Shown in pieces: positions 26,435 to 36,200 of a stretch of 64,000 bases of DNA. Where the stretch lies: positions 1,110,695 to 1,174,694 of the forward strand of contig NC_009051.1 in NCBI RefSeq assembly GCF_000015825.1. The letters are read 5' to 3'. Both the position numbers and the translations under genes were made by a program. The notes beneath the pieces were generated by a model that made no database searches, had not been told where the DNA came from, and was given only the letters and a program-made list of their open reading frames with translations. Position 1 is the first letter of the stretch. Each line of letters begins with the position of its first letter. This DNA is from Methanoculleus marisnigri JR1. Lineage in GTDB: Archaea > Halobacteriota > Methanomicrobia > Methanomicrobiales > Methanoculleaceae.

Positions 26435-27818
26435 CCGCATCTCCCCGTTTCCGCCACAGTCCGCGTTCGATCCAGTCTTCGGAGAGGCCGCACTTCTCCT
26501 GCCACCGGGCGAGTCTTCCATTCCACATCTCCAGGAGTTCGGGGTGAGATTCCCCGATGATTGCAAACGTCGCAAGGTCGCTCGAGGGGCACATGAAACA
26601 CCCGATACGGTCGAGCCCCCGCTCGTAGAGGGGGTTGTAGGGCGCCTTCTCGCGGAAGATGTAGAGCCAGACGTGCATCGCCGTCCACTGCTGGATGGGG
26701 GCCGCCGAGAGTTGCTGCGGGACATGGGAGTTCTTCCAGACCCGTCTGCTCTGCATCCGCCGCACCGACTCGTACTTCCGCTGCCCGATGAACGAGAGGC
26801 ATTCTCCCCAGTTCTCGTCGATCAGGCGGCCGACAGGGTGAAGTTTGCAGACCGTGCAGCACCAGCGGCTGTCGACGGCAGGCGGACCGTTCTCCTCGAA
26901 TGTCTTCCAGAACGCCTCTTCGTCGCAGATCCTGAAGACTTCGAGCCCGTAACGCTCCGCCACCGCGTCCACGTTCTCGCAGGTCTCGGGGAACTCGAAC
27001 CCCGTGTCCGCAAAGAGGAGCGGCACCGGGCCGAGCGCTTTTAAGACAACGAGCAGGGTCGCGAGGCTGTCCTTGCCGCCGGAGTAGGAGACCGTGGCCC
27101 TTTGCGGGTTCTGCTCCGCGACCTCGCGGACGAACCGGACGCTTCTGGCCTCGTAGTCCGCGAGAACCGGCTCGTTTGCCCTGACGGCGTCGTCCCACGT
27201 CGTTTCTCCGGGAACACAGACCGAGGGCGCGTTCTTTCGCGTCCTGACGATGACTCCCCGCTCCATCGTCCCGGCGGTTGCGGCGTCGGCCTTCGCTCTG
27301 CCGACGCCGACACACTCGCCGGCCTTCGTCAGGATGAAGACCTCGTCGCCTTCGGCGACGGCGGGGTCGATCGAGACGAGGCCCGGTGCGAGGACGCTTG
27401 CCCCGGACTCACGGATGGACGGGATCGCGCCGTCGTCGACGACGACGTAGCGCTTCGTCGGCTTCAGGTAATTCGCGGCGGCCGGGCGCGGGAGGGGCTC
27501 CCAGCGGTGCTCGTCGGGGAAGTAGCGGACCGCGCCGACGACCGCCCCGCCGAGGACGATCTCGTCCATCCGGTCGTCGGCGGGAACCTTGTTCAGGAGC
27601 GCGATATGGCCCTCCGGTATCAGCGCCGCTCCGAAATGCTCGCGGAATATACGGTTGATCCGCTCGATGTCGTCGGGGAACGCGGGCCGGGCGTCTCCCG
27701 GCGGCGTGACGGCTACCGGGCGGGTGGGGGCGCCGCAGGCGCAGACCCCGGAGAGCACGGGGGCGTGGCATGCGTCGCACCAGCGAAGCAGGATCTTGCC
27801 GAGGTAGATGCGGGCCAT
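26409..27818 (-). CDS. PUA / PAPS-reductase family protein with N-terminal zinc ribbon
   Basis: A 469-residue methanogen-type fusion. The N-terminal ribbon (CDACHAPVLSGVCACG) is followed by a helical linker, then a PUA-like RNA-binding domain (about residues 150-220, VVVDDGAIPSIRESG to GVIVRTRKN). A C-terminal phosphoadenosine phosphosulfate reductase fold follows, with the ATP-pyrophosphatase loop YSGGKDSLATL, CTVCKLHPVGR, and CFMCPSSDLA near the end. PUA plus PP-loop plus clustered Cys fits sulfur transfer to RNA better than sulfate assimilation, but that is inference. It is translationally linked to hisH, possibly only by position. Confidence 0.82.
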   Translation of the reverse strand: MARIYLGKILLRWCDACHAPVLSGVCACGAPTRPVAVTPPGDARPAFPDDIERINRIFREHFGAALIPEGHIALLNKVPADDRMDEIVLGGAVVGAVRYFPDEHRWEPLPRPAAANYLKPTKRYVVVDDGAIPSIRESGASVLAPGLVSIDPAVAEGDEVFILTKAGECVGVGRAKADAATAGTMERGVIVRTRKNAPSVCVPGETTWDDAVRANEPVLADYEARSVRFVREVAEQNPQRATVSYSGGKDSLATLLVVLKALGPVPLLFADTGFEFPETCENVDAVAERYGLEVFRICDEEAFWKTFEENGPPAVDSRWCCTVCKLHPVGRLIDENWGECLSFIGQRKYESVRRMQSRRVWKNSHVPQQLSAAPIQQWTAMHVWLYIFREKAPYNPLYERGLDRIGCFMCPSSDLATFAIIGESHPELLEMWNGRLARWQEKCGLSEDWIERGLWRKRGDADEEEDSYN

Positions 27819-28030
27819 TCTTATACTCGTTGGGGCGAAACGAATAAAAATCTTGGTGTATTCTACATCTTTCCCGCAGTACTCTCTCCGGCGGCAGTTT
27901 TGTCCGCGAGAGGGGCGCCCCTCCCCGCCGGCGGTTCATCCCGCCGTATCGGCCGCCGGAACCCGGGTTGAGTACCCCGATTTCCGTGAATCGGGGTCTC
28001 CGGGCGTGGTGGAGGGGGTGAGGCAAACCA

Positions 28031-28120
28031 TTAAATACATAAGTTGTCTCATAGTATTGTCATGTTCAATCATGTAGAATTGCGCCCGCCGGCCGTCTGC
28101 CGGCGCGTCGACAATTCTAC
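28031..28120 (+). promoter_or_regulatory. Promoter and hairpin leader of a two-helix membrane protein
   Basis: A TATA-like TTAAATACAT at 28031-28040 is followed by a large two-part hairpin: GTAGAATTG (28074-28082) pairs with CAATTCTAC (28112-28120), and inside it CGCCGGC (28087-28093) pairs with GCCGGCG (28099-28105). The rest of the 412-base gap from 27819 shows nothing else. A short open frame beginning at 28062 runs through the hairpin and is not taken as a gene. Confidence 0.5.
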
Positions 28121-28230
28121 GCCGGCAAACGGGGCGAACCCGGATCTACCGGGATCTCCCGGGATGGCAATAGAGAGTATGCCCCTGCCCGGAACCGTAA
28201 CCGCCGGACAGAGGATGCGGGGTGATAACG

Positions 28231-28551
28231 ATGCATGAGAGCAGGGGTTCAAAGATGTCGTCGATGCGCATTGCAGGAAGAACACTCCGGAAGACCGAGA
28301 TACTCGGGTTGTTCATCTTCATACTCATGGCGGTCGTCATGCTTGCGGTCGGCGCAGCGCTCTTCTGCGACTGGCTCGCCGAGCCGGGCTCGGCACCTGC
28401 AGGGACACCGGCCGATATCGGTCCGATACCCGGAGGCTTCGCGATTGCCGGCACGATCCCGGTAGTCCCCCTCGTGATCGGCGTCGAGGTGGTGGGGGCA
28501 CTCACTCTCGTCGTACTCTACACGCTCTCCGGCTCCGGGCGCGGGGCATAG
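28231..28551 (+). CDS. Small two-helix membrane protein, unknown
   Basis: The 106 residues start at ATG 28231 (GTG 28222 is in frame). A basic N-terminus (MSSMRIAGRTLRKTE) precedes a helix ILGLFIFILMAVVMLAVGAALF, a Gly/Pro-rich loop (about 40 residues) and a second helix LVIGVEVVGALTLVVLYTL. I recognise no family. It should sit in the membrane with both ends inside. The hairpin leader upstream suggests post-transcriptional control. Confidence 0.55.
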   Translation: MHESRGSKMSSMRIAGRTLRKTEILGLFIFILMAVVMLAVGAALFCDWLAEPGSAPAGTPADIGPIPGGFAIAGTIPVVPLVIGVEVVGALTLVVLYTLSGSGRGA

Positions 28552-28708
28552 GGCGCTCTGGTGCGACCCCCTCTCCCGCTATAGCCAGAATGCCGGTAAA
28601 AATCACCTTATTTTGCCCCGATTCTGCGTAACGTGGCGAAATGTCCGTTATATTTATATCCCGGCCGGATAACATCAGATCTATCCCACCTCGGGAGGGA
28701 GGTGTGTC

Positions 28709-28789
28709 ATGGCAAAGGACAGGAAGCCCCAGGATAAGAAGCAGGATAAGAAGACGGAGAAGGTTCAGGACAAGGCTAAGAAGAACTGA
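28709..28789 (+). CDS. Very small Lys-rich peptide (26 aa)
   Basis: ATG 28709 is preceded by a strong ribosome site (GGGAGGGAGG, 28694-28703) and a TATA-like TATATTTATAT (28649-28659). The 26 residues are almost all charged or polar (MAKDRKPQDKKQDKKTEKVQ, then DKAKKN), with repeated DKK units. A T6 terminator follows at 28811. Promoter, ribosome site and terminator together make a real gene likely despite its size. An RNA- or DNA-binding peptide is possible, but no function is claimed. Confidence 0.6.
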   Translation: MAKDRKPQDKKQDKKTEKVQDKAKKN

Positions 28790-28807
28790 ACTGCCGGCAT
28801 CCCCAAT

Positions 28808-28816
28808 CCCTTTTTT
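28808..28816 (+). terminator. Oligo-T terminator
   Basis: A T6 run preceded by CCC lies 20 bases behind the small peptide gene. Confidence 0.4.
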
Positions 28817-28886
28817 GGCTCTCCCTCCCCGGTATCCTCTCCCTGCTAAACGCCCGGGAACTGCAATCTTCATGGAACCTCGCGAT

Positions 28887-30398
28887 CTACAGCCTCCGCG
28901 CCGCCCCGAAGACAAGAGCGATGACCGGAACGATCTCAAGCCTCCCTGCCCACATGACGATGATAAAAAGCCATTTTGCCGCGGGGGAGATCCCGGGGTT
29001 CACGAACCCGGTGCTGAGTCCGACGCTGGATGCGGCGGAGACGACCTCGAAGATGATGTCGGCGGAGTCGAATCCGTCCTGCGGGGCGAGGTGGAGCAGG
29101 AGGAGGGTGGCGATCGCGACCGTCAGGGCGAAGAGGACGACGACGAGCATGCTCTTCGAGACCTCGTACTCCGGGAGGTGTTCGAGGATCGCCCGCCCGT
29201 CGTGCCGGAGCGGGGTGATCGCCCGCCAGCCGGTATGCAGCCTCTTAAACCACCACCGGAGCGTCTCGAGACCGAGGGTGACCCGGCCGAGTTTGATCCC
29301 GCCGGCGGTGCTCCCGGCCGATCCGCCGACGAACATCAGCGCGGCGAGAATCATCACCGTCGAGCCGTACCAGTTCCGCGGGTCTGCGTTCTGGAACCCG
29401 GTGCAGGTGATGCCGCTCACGGTCATGAAGATCCCCTCCCGGAGGGCCTCGGCGGGCGGGAGGGCCGAGACGGTTGCGAGGTCGAGGGTGACGGCGGCGC
29501 ACCCGGCAATGATGAGGGCGAAGAGGAGGATCGCCTGCCGGTCGGAGAAGAACTGGAACCTCTTCTTGTAGTACAGGAGGAAGTAGAGTTTGAACGGCAG
29601 CGCTCCGGCGATCATGACCGGGACGACGAGCATCTCGAGCAGCGGGCTGTCGTAGTAGAGGATGCCGGCCGAATGCACCGCGAATCCGCCGGTCGATATC
29701 GCCGTCATGACGATGTTTACGGCGTCCCAGAGGGGTATGCCCGAGAGGAGGACGAGCCCGATGCCGAGGGCGGTGAGCACCAGGTAGATCCGCCACATCT
29801 CGACGGCCGTGGTCACGACGCCCGGCATGAACGTCTCGGACCGGCCTTCCGAGCGGTAGAGCCGGAACCGGGTCAGGCCCGATCTGCCCGCGAGAGCGAT
29901 GGTGAACGCAACGATCCCGAGCCCGCCCATCCACTGGGTCAGCGACCGCCAGAAGAGGATCGTCTTCGGCGTGGCGTCGACCGACGGGAGGAGGGAGAAC
30001 CCCGTGCCCGTCCAGCCCGACATCGCCTCGAAGACGCTGTCGGTGTAGGGGAGGTTGAGGCCGAACGTGTAGGGGAGTGCGCCGATAAGGGCGGCGGCAA
30101 GCCAGATCAGGGCGACCGCCGAGAGGGCGACGGAGAGGCGTGCTTCTCCCTCCACCTTCGGGACGCCGGCAAGCCATACACCGACGATGCCGAATCCCGC
30201 CGGCGCCGAGGCCATGGGGAGAAGGATGCTCTCTTCGCCGTACCAGAGGGCGACCAGAAACGGTGAGCAGGAGACCAGCGCGATGAAGAGGAATATGAGC
30301 CCGATGTCGGGAGCTATGATCGCGAACTGGCTGTGTGCCGCCGGCAATGCCTTTCTGCCGGGATGCTCCGGGAAGAAGTGGTTTTTGCGATGGTGCAT
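28887..30398 (-). CDS. TrkH-family potassium uptake protein
   Basis: About 503 residues from ATG 30398 (an in-frame start at 30434 would add 12). The protein has about ten to twelve membrane helices and the four pore-like repeats of Trk/Ktr/HKT channels: EAMSGWTGTGFS, MTAISTGGFAV, MTVSGITCTGFQNA and FEVVSAASSVGLSTGF, each with a filter glycine. The cytoplasmic insert includes a SAGSTAGGIKLGRV stretch. It should import K+ together with a cytoplasmic TrkA/KtrA regulator, which is not in the window. It is convergent with the small peptide gene. Confidence 0.9.
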   Translation of the reverse strand: MHHRKNHFFPEHPGRKALPAAHSQFAIIAPDIGLIFLFIALVSCSPFLVALWYGEESILLPMASAPAGFGIVGVWLAGVPKVEGEARLSVALSAVALIWLAAALIGALPYTFGLNLPYTDSVFEAMSGWTGTGFSLLPSVDATPKTILFWRSLTQWMGGLGIVAFTIALAGRSGLTRFRLYRSEGRSETFMPGVVTTAVEMWRIYLVLTALGIGLVLLSGIPLWDAVNIVMTAISTGGFAVHSAGILYYDSPLLEMLVVPVMIAGALPFKLYFLLYYKKRFQFFSDRQAILLFALIIAGCAAVTLDLATVSALPPAEALREGIFMTVSGITCTGFQNADPRNWYGSTVMILAALMFVGGSAGSTAGGIKLGRVTLGLETLRWWFKRLHTGWRAITPLRHDGRAILEHLPEYEVSKSMLVVVLFALTVAIATLLLLHLAPQDGFDSADIIFEVVSAASSVGLSTGFVNPGISPAAKWLFIIVMWAGRLEIVPVIALVFGAARRL

Positions 30399-30758
30399 TC
30401 TCGCACCCGGTGCGGGGTTCTCCCGCCGCATCACGGAGGTACGCGTATCGGTTATCTACATTGTGGTCGTCTACCGCGGTTGTACTCCACCCGCGCTCAA
30501 CCCCCGGTTAAGGATTGCGATGCCAACCCCTTTTATCTGATTAAAAATATATTGATGTCTGCATTGTTCGTCCCGGCGGTTGACGGTTCGACGGCTCGTA
30601 CCCGCGCCGCGCCGATCAAACCGTCCGGGAGACGCCGTCCACCCGGCGAATCCGGTCAAAGAGCGCTCGCAGCCATTTGGAACGCGGGGGTGCGCCTGCC
30701 GGGCGAGCACGAAAAGCGGGATGGTATCCGGGTGCCGGAACCGTTTCCGGGGTGAAAT
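30399..30758. promoter_or_regulatory. Divergent promoter region between trkH and PAS sensor
   Basis: A 360-base gap. AT-rich stretches near 30455-30475 and 30533-30555 (GATTAAAAATATATTGATG) are candidate TATA boxes for the two directions. No gene is supported inside; the short frames here lack family character. Confidence 0.35.
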
Positions 30759-33020
30759 ATGGAGAAACTGCGAGACGAATTACCGGGGAACCTTCTGGAG
30801 ATACTGCAGGACGCTGCTCCCGTCCTCGACCGCCGGTCGCGGGAGAGGCTGGCGGCGGGCATCGAGGCCCTGATCGACGAGAACCGTGATCTTGCCGTCC
30901 GTGCCGCCCGCGCAGGGCTGGAGCGCGATGCCCTTCTTGCCGCCGTCGGCAGGCAGGGGATCGTCTACGACGCCGGCGGCGGGGTGGTCGCGGCGGGCCC
31001 GGGCGAGGAGGATCGAATTGCCCGGGCGCTCCTCGGGAGGCTGGACGTATCGCTCGGGTACCCCGGCGGCGAACCGGTTCCTCCCGGCGAACTCCCCGGG
31101 CACCGGGCGCTCAGGGGAGAGAGGCTTGCATCCTGCCGCTACACCATCCACGATCCCGGCGGGGAAGATCTTCATGCCGTCGTATCCGCCTCGCCGATCA
31201 TCATGGACGGGGCCGTCTCCGGCGCCACTGTCACCTGGCAGGACGTCACCGGAGAGGAGCAGGCATGCCGCCGCCTCGCGGAGGCGAACACCCTGCTCGA
31301 GGGGCTCTTCGAGAACCTCGGCGATATCGTCGGCGTCCAGCGGCCGGACAGGACGATCCTGCGCTACAATCGCGCCGGCTACGAGATGCTCGGGATGACG
31401 CCGGAGGAGGTGGCGGGGCGGAAGTGCTACGACCTCCTCGGGAGGACGTCGCCCTGCACGGTCTGTGCGACGGAGCTTGCGGTCGCGAGCAGGAAGCGGG
31501 AGGTCGTGGAGAAGTTCGTGCCCGAACTCGGGCGGTACCTGGAGTGCCGCTCAAGCCCGATCCTGGATGAGAAGGGCGAGGTGGCGTTCATCGTCGAGCA
31601 GCTCTACGACATCACCGACCGGAGGCGTGCCGAGGACGAACTCCGGGAGAGCGAGGCGACGGCCCGGGCGCTCCTGAACGCCCCGAGCGAGATGATCGTC
31701 CTCCTCGACAGGGATGGCAGGCTCCTCGACACCAACGAGATGACGACACGGCGGTTTGCGCGCAGCCGGGAGGATCTCATCGGCCGGAACATACTCCAGT
31801 TCTTCGCGCCGGATGCGGCGGCGGTGTACGCGGCACGCCTCAGGGATGTCGTCGCGTCGGGCCGACCTGCACGGTTCGAGGACGCATGGGATGGGCGGCT
31901 GTACGACGTCGTCCTCTACCCGGCCGCCGACGAGCAGGGCAACGTCATCCGGGTTGCGGCGGTTGCACGGGACGTCACCGGGAAGAAGCGGGGGGAGGAT
32001 GCCCTGCGGAGGCGGACGCACGACCTGAACGAGCGGGTGAAGGAACTCTCGATCCTGTATGAGATATCCCGGATCATCGAGCGGCGATCGGAGCCTTCGC
32101 TCAACGAGGTCTTCCGTGAAGTCGTCCGGGTTCTCCCCTCCGGCTGGGAGTACCCGGAGGATACCGTCGCGAGGATCACGGTGCACGGGCATCGGTTTGC
32201 GACGGAACGCTTCGCGGAGACGCCCTGGCGGCAGGTATCTCCTGTCGTCGTCCGCGGGGAGACGGTCGGGATGGTGGAGGTCTGTTACCTCCACGAGAGG
32301 CCGGAGAGGGACGAAGGCCCGTTCCTCGCCGAAGAGCGGGCGCTGCTCGATATCGTTGCCGGACGGCTCGGAAGCATGATTGAGCGGTTCCAGGCATGGG
32401 ACTCCCTCGAGAAGAGCGAGTCGCAGTTCCGGGAGATCATGCAGCAGAGTTTCGATATGATCTACACCTGCTACAACGAGGGCGGGATCGCCTACATCTC
32501 CCCGGCGGTGAACCGCATCCTCGGCTACACGCCCGATGAGATCATCGGCAGGAGGTGCCGGGACTTCGTCGTCCCCGGGTCGCTCCCCGCCTGGGAGGAG
32601 GGGCGAACGAAGATTGCCCGGGGCGAGCCGGTCGAGGGGCTCGAGATTGAGTTCCACCGGAAAGACGGATCGGCGGCCTGCCTCGAACTGAACGAGTCCC
32701 CGATCGTCCGCGACCGGTCGGTGATCGGGGTGCACGTTGTCGGCAGGGACATCACCGAGCGGAAACAGAACGAACAACTCCGGCAGCATGCGTTCGAGCA
32801 GATCGAACGGAACATCGAGCAGTTCGCGATCCTCGGCGACCATATCCGCCAGCCGCTCCAGGTGATCCTCGGGATGAGCGAACTCCTCGATGAACAGAAG
32901 GCCACGGGGAGGATCCGCGAGCAGGTCCACCGGATCAACAGTTACATCACGGATCTCGACCGGGGCTGGATCGAGTCGAGGCAGGTTCGGGAGTTTTTGC
33001 GGCGGCACGAGCTGGCGTGA
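30759..33020 (+). CDS. Multi-PAS/GAF sensor protein without ATPase domain
   Basis: The 753 residues start at ATG 30759 (GGGGTGAAAT upstream). The order is a helical N-terminus, a degenerate PAS (about 65-165), a PAS with a CTVC pair in its loop (about 175-285), a third PAS (about 290-410), a GAF-like region (about 420-545), a fourth PAS (about 550-675) and a helical end with AILGDHIRQPLQVI (His695) and DRGWIESRQVREFLRRHE. The end is nearly the same as that of the smaller sensor at 8915-10057, and here too no HATPase follows. The CTVC loop could bind a metal or react to redox state. No regulator gene lies nearby. Confidence 0.85.
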   Translation: MEKLRDELPGNLLEILQDAAPVLDRRSRERLAAGIEALIDENRDLAVRAARAGLERDALLAAVGRQGIVYDAGGGVVAAGPGEEDRIARALLGRLDVSLGYPGGEPVPPGELPGHRALRGERLASCRYTIHDPGGEDLHAVVSASPIIMDGAVSGATVTWQDVTGEEQACRRLAEANTLLEGLFENLGDIVGVQRPDRTILRYNRAGYEMLGMTPEEVAGRKCYDLLGRTSPCTVCATELAVASRKREVVEKFVPELGRYLECRSSPILDEKGEVAFIVEQLYDITDRRRAEDELRESEATARALLNAPSEMIVLLDRDGRLLDTNEMTTRRFARSREDLIGRNILQFFAPDAAAVYAARLRDVVASGRPARFEDAWDGRLYDVVLYPAADEQGNVIRVAAVARDVTGKKRGEDALRRRTHDLNERVKELSILYEISRIIERRSEPSLNEVFREVVRVLPSGWEYPEDTVARITVHGHRFATERFAETPWRQVSPVVVRGETVGMVEVCYLHERPERDEGPFLAEERALLDIVAGRLGSMIERFQAWDSLEKSESQFREIMQQSFDMIYTCYNEGGIAYISPAVNRILGYTPDEIIGRRCRDFVVPGSLPAWEEGRTKIARGEPVEGLEIEFHRKDGSAACLELNESPIVRDRSVIGVHVVGRDITERKQNEQLRQHAFEQIERNIEQFAILGDHIRQPLQVILGMSELLDEQKATGRIREQVHRINSYITDLDRGWIESRQVREFLRRHELA

Positions 33021-33200
33021 GGGGGGGATTCTCCCCGAGCCTCCCGGCCGTTGCGATATGTTTCAGCCGGACGGAGCCCTGCACGAGCAGGGAGAGCGGA
33101 ACCGTGCGGGCCGAGATGTTCTCTCTTCAGGCGGCCGGCGAACTGCGTGAATAAATGGAAACCCTAATGGCTGCCTCCTTTCTATATTCCATTGATCGCC

Positions 33201-36200
33201 ATGCCCGCTCCCCCCGAAATAGTCGATCTGGTCAAGCGGTTCGACCAGTATTATGCAAAGTATACGTCACAGTCCTACAACGAGTTCCAGGTCAGAAAAG
33301 AGTTCATCGATCCTTTCTTCGAGGCGCTCGGCTGGGACGTGAACAACCGCTCGGGGCTCGATGAGCGCTACAAAGACGTGATCCACGAGGACACCGTCAG
33401 GGTGGAGAAGTCCACCAAAGCGCCGGACTACTCGTTCCGGATCGGCGGCATGCGCAAGTTCTTCGTCGAGGCGAAGAAACCCGCCGTGAATCTCAAGGAG
33501 AACCCGGAGCCAGCCTACCAGGTGCGTCGGTATGCCTGGAGCGCGAAACTGCCGGTCAGCCTGCTCACGGACTTCGAGGAGTTCATCATCTACGACTGTA
33601 CGGCGAAACCCTCACCGAAGGATAAGGCGTCGGTGAAGAGGATCGGTTACTACCGCTACACCGACTATGTCGAGAAATGGGACGAGATTGCGGCGATCTT
33701 CTCCAAGCAGGGCATCCTGACCGGGGGGTATGACGACTACGTCGATAACCTGAAACAGAAGAAGGGCGGAAAGGGCACCGCCGGCATCGACGATGCTTTC
33801 CTCGCGGAGATCGAGGGGTGGCGTGATATTCTCGCGAAGAACATCGCGCTCCGGAACAAGGATCTCTCGGTCAGGGAATTGAACGCAGCGGTCCAGAAGA
33901 CGATCGACCGGATCATCTTCCTCAGAATCTGCGAAGACCGCGGGATCGAGGAGTACGGGCAGCTGAAGAGAATCGCCGCCGGGAAAGATGTCTATGAGCA
34001 GTTGAAATTGCTCTTCCGGTATGCAGACGACCGGTACAACTCCGGGCTGTTTCACTTCTCCGGGGAAGCCGGCCGGGGAGAAGAGCCGGACAACCTGACG
34101 CTCTCCCTTGCCATCGACGACAAGGTGCTCAAGCAGATCATCAGCCACCTCTACTACCCGGACTCGCCATATGAGTTCTCGGTTTTCCCGGCGGACATCC
34201 TCGGCCAGGTCTACGAGCAGTTCCTCGGGAAGGTCATCCGCCTGACGGCCGGGCACCAGGCGAAGGTCGAGGAGAAGCCGGAGGTGAAGAAGGCGGGCGG
34301 GGTCTTCTACACGCCGACCTACATCGTAGAGTATATCGTGAAGCAGACCGTCGGGAACCTGGTCGAGGGGAAGGATCCGAAGGCGGTCGCAGGCCTCCAC
34401 GTCCTCGACCCGGCCTGCGGTTCGGGGTCGTTCCTCCTCGGCGCCTACCAGTACCTCCTCGACTGGCACCTTGCGTGGTACATGGACAACCTGGTCCCGC
34501 TGCTCGCGAGCGGGAAGAAGATGACCGATCCGGCGGTGCTGGAACTTCTGCCGGCCAGGCCTGCGCCGGTGAAGAACGGCCGCGGTAAGAAGAAGCGGGG
34601 GGACGAGTACATCCTTCCGGTCTACCAGGTGACCGATACCGACTGGCGGCTGACGACGGAGGAGAAGAAGCGGATTCTCTTAAACAACATCTACGGTGTG
34701 GACATCGACCCGCAGGCAGTGGAGGTGACGAAACTCTCGCTCCTCCTGAAGGTGCTCGAGGGCGAGAAGTCCGAGCGGATAGGCAAGCAGCTGACGATCA
34801 CCGAGGAGCGGGTGCTTCCCTCCCTCCATGAGAATATCAAGTGCGGGAACTCGCTCGTTGGTCCCGACATCTACAATGATGTGCAGATGACCCTCGACGA
34901 CGAGGATGCGATCTTCCGGATCAATGCGTTCGACTGGAACCAGGCCTTCCCGTCTATTCTGCAGGCGGGTGGGTTTGATGCGGTGATCGGGAACCCGCCG
35001 TATGTGCGCCAGGAGATCCTCGGGCGGGAGTTCAAGGACTACGCGAAAAAGCATTACGCGGTCTACCACGGCGTTGCCGACCTCTACACCTACTTTATCG
35101 AGAAGGGGGTTTCGCTCCTCCGCCCGGGCGGGCAGTTCGCCTACATCGTGGCGAACAAGTGGATGCGGGCGAACTACGGGAAACCTCTCCGGCAGTGGCT
35201 GAAAGAGCAGCGCATCGAGGAGATCATGGATTTCGGCGATCTTCCCGTGTTTGAGAGCGCAACAACCTATCCCTGCATCCTCCGGATCGGGGCCGGATCT
35301 CCCTGCGAGTGGTTCGATGCTGTGCAGGTGGAAAACCTTGATTATCCGGACCTCACCGACTACGTGAAGGCTCATGCGTATCCGGTAAACCTGACGTATC
35401 TCGATGAGGAGGGGTGGTCTCTGGCCGACGAGAAGACGCAGGCGCTTCTTCTGAAGATCAGGGCCGCCGGGGTTCCTCTGGGGACGTATGTGGATGGGAA
35501 GATCTATAGGGGTATCCTGACCGGACTGAACGAGGCTTTCGTGATCGACGAGGCGACGAGAGGGCGGTTGATCGCCGAAGACCCCCGGAGCGCGGAGGTT
35601 ATCAAGCCGTTTCTCGCTGGCCGAGATGTCAAGCGATATCAACCATTAGAGTTGAGCAAATATCTCATCTTTACGCGGCGTGGAATTAACATCGATAGTT
35701 ACCCCGCGATTGGAAGGTATCTGAAACAGTATAAAGAAAAACTCATACCCCGGCCAAGAGATTGGCCGTCAGATAAACCATGGCTGGGTAGAAAAGCAGG
35801 TTCCTATCAATGGTATGAGGTTCAGGACTCAATTGATTACTATCTGGAATTTGAAAAGCCAAAGATCATCGTTCCCGCAATAGTTCAGAGGGGGTCATAC
35901 ACGTATGATGAAAGGTCAATCTACTCCAACGATAAGACATCCATAATCCCATGCACTGACATCTATCTACTTGGCATACTCAATTCAAAAGTTGCTGACT
36001 TTGTTGTCCATCTCATCTCCTCGACGAAGCAAGGAGGCTATTACGAGTATAAACCGATGTATATCTCTCAGATCCCAATCCACCCCATCGACCCCTCCGA
36101 CCCCGCCGACGTCGCCCGCCACGACCGCATGGTCGCCCTCGTCGAGAAGATGCTCGACCTGAACAGGCGCCTCGCGGCGGCGAAGGCCCCGCATGAGAAG

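Noticed and set aside
28062-28238. Short open frame in front of the two-helix membrane protein
   Set aside because: It runs through the hairpin of the leader, has no ribosome site and no protein-like composition.
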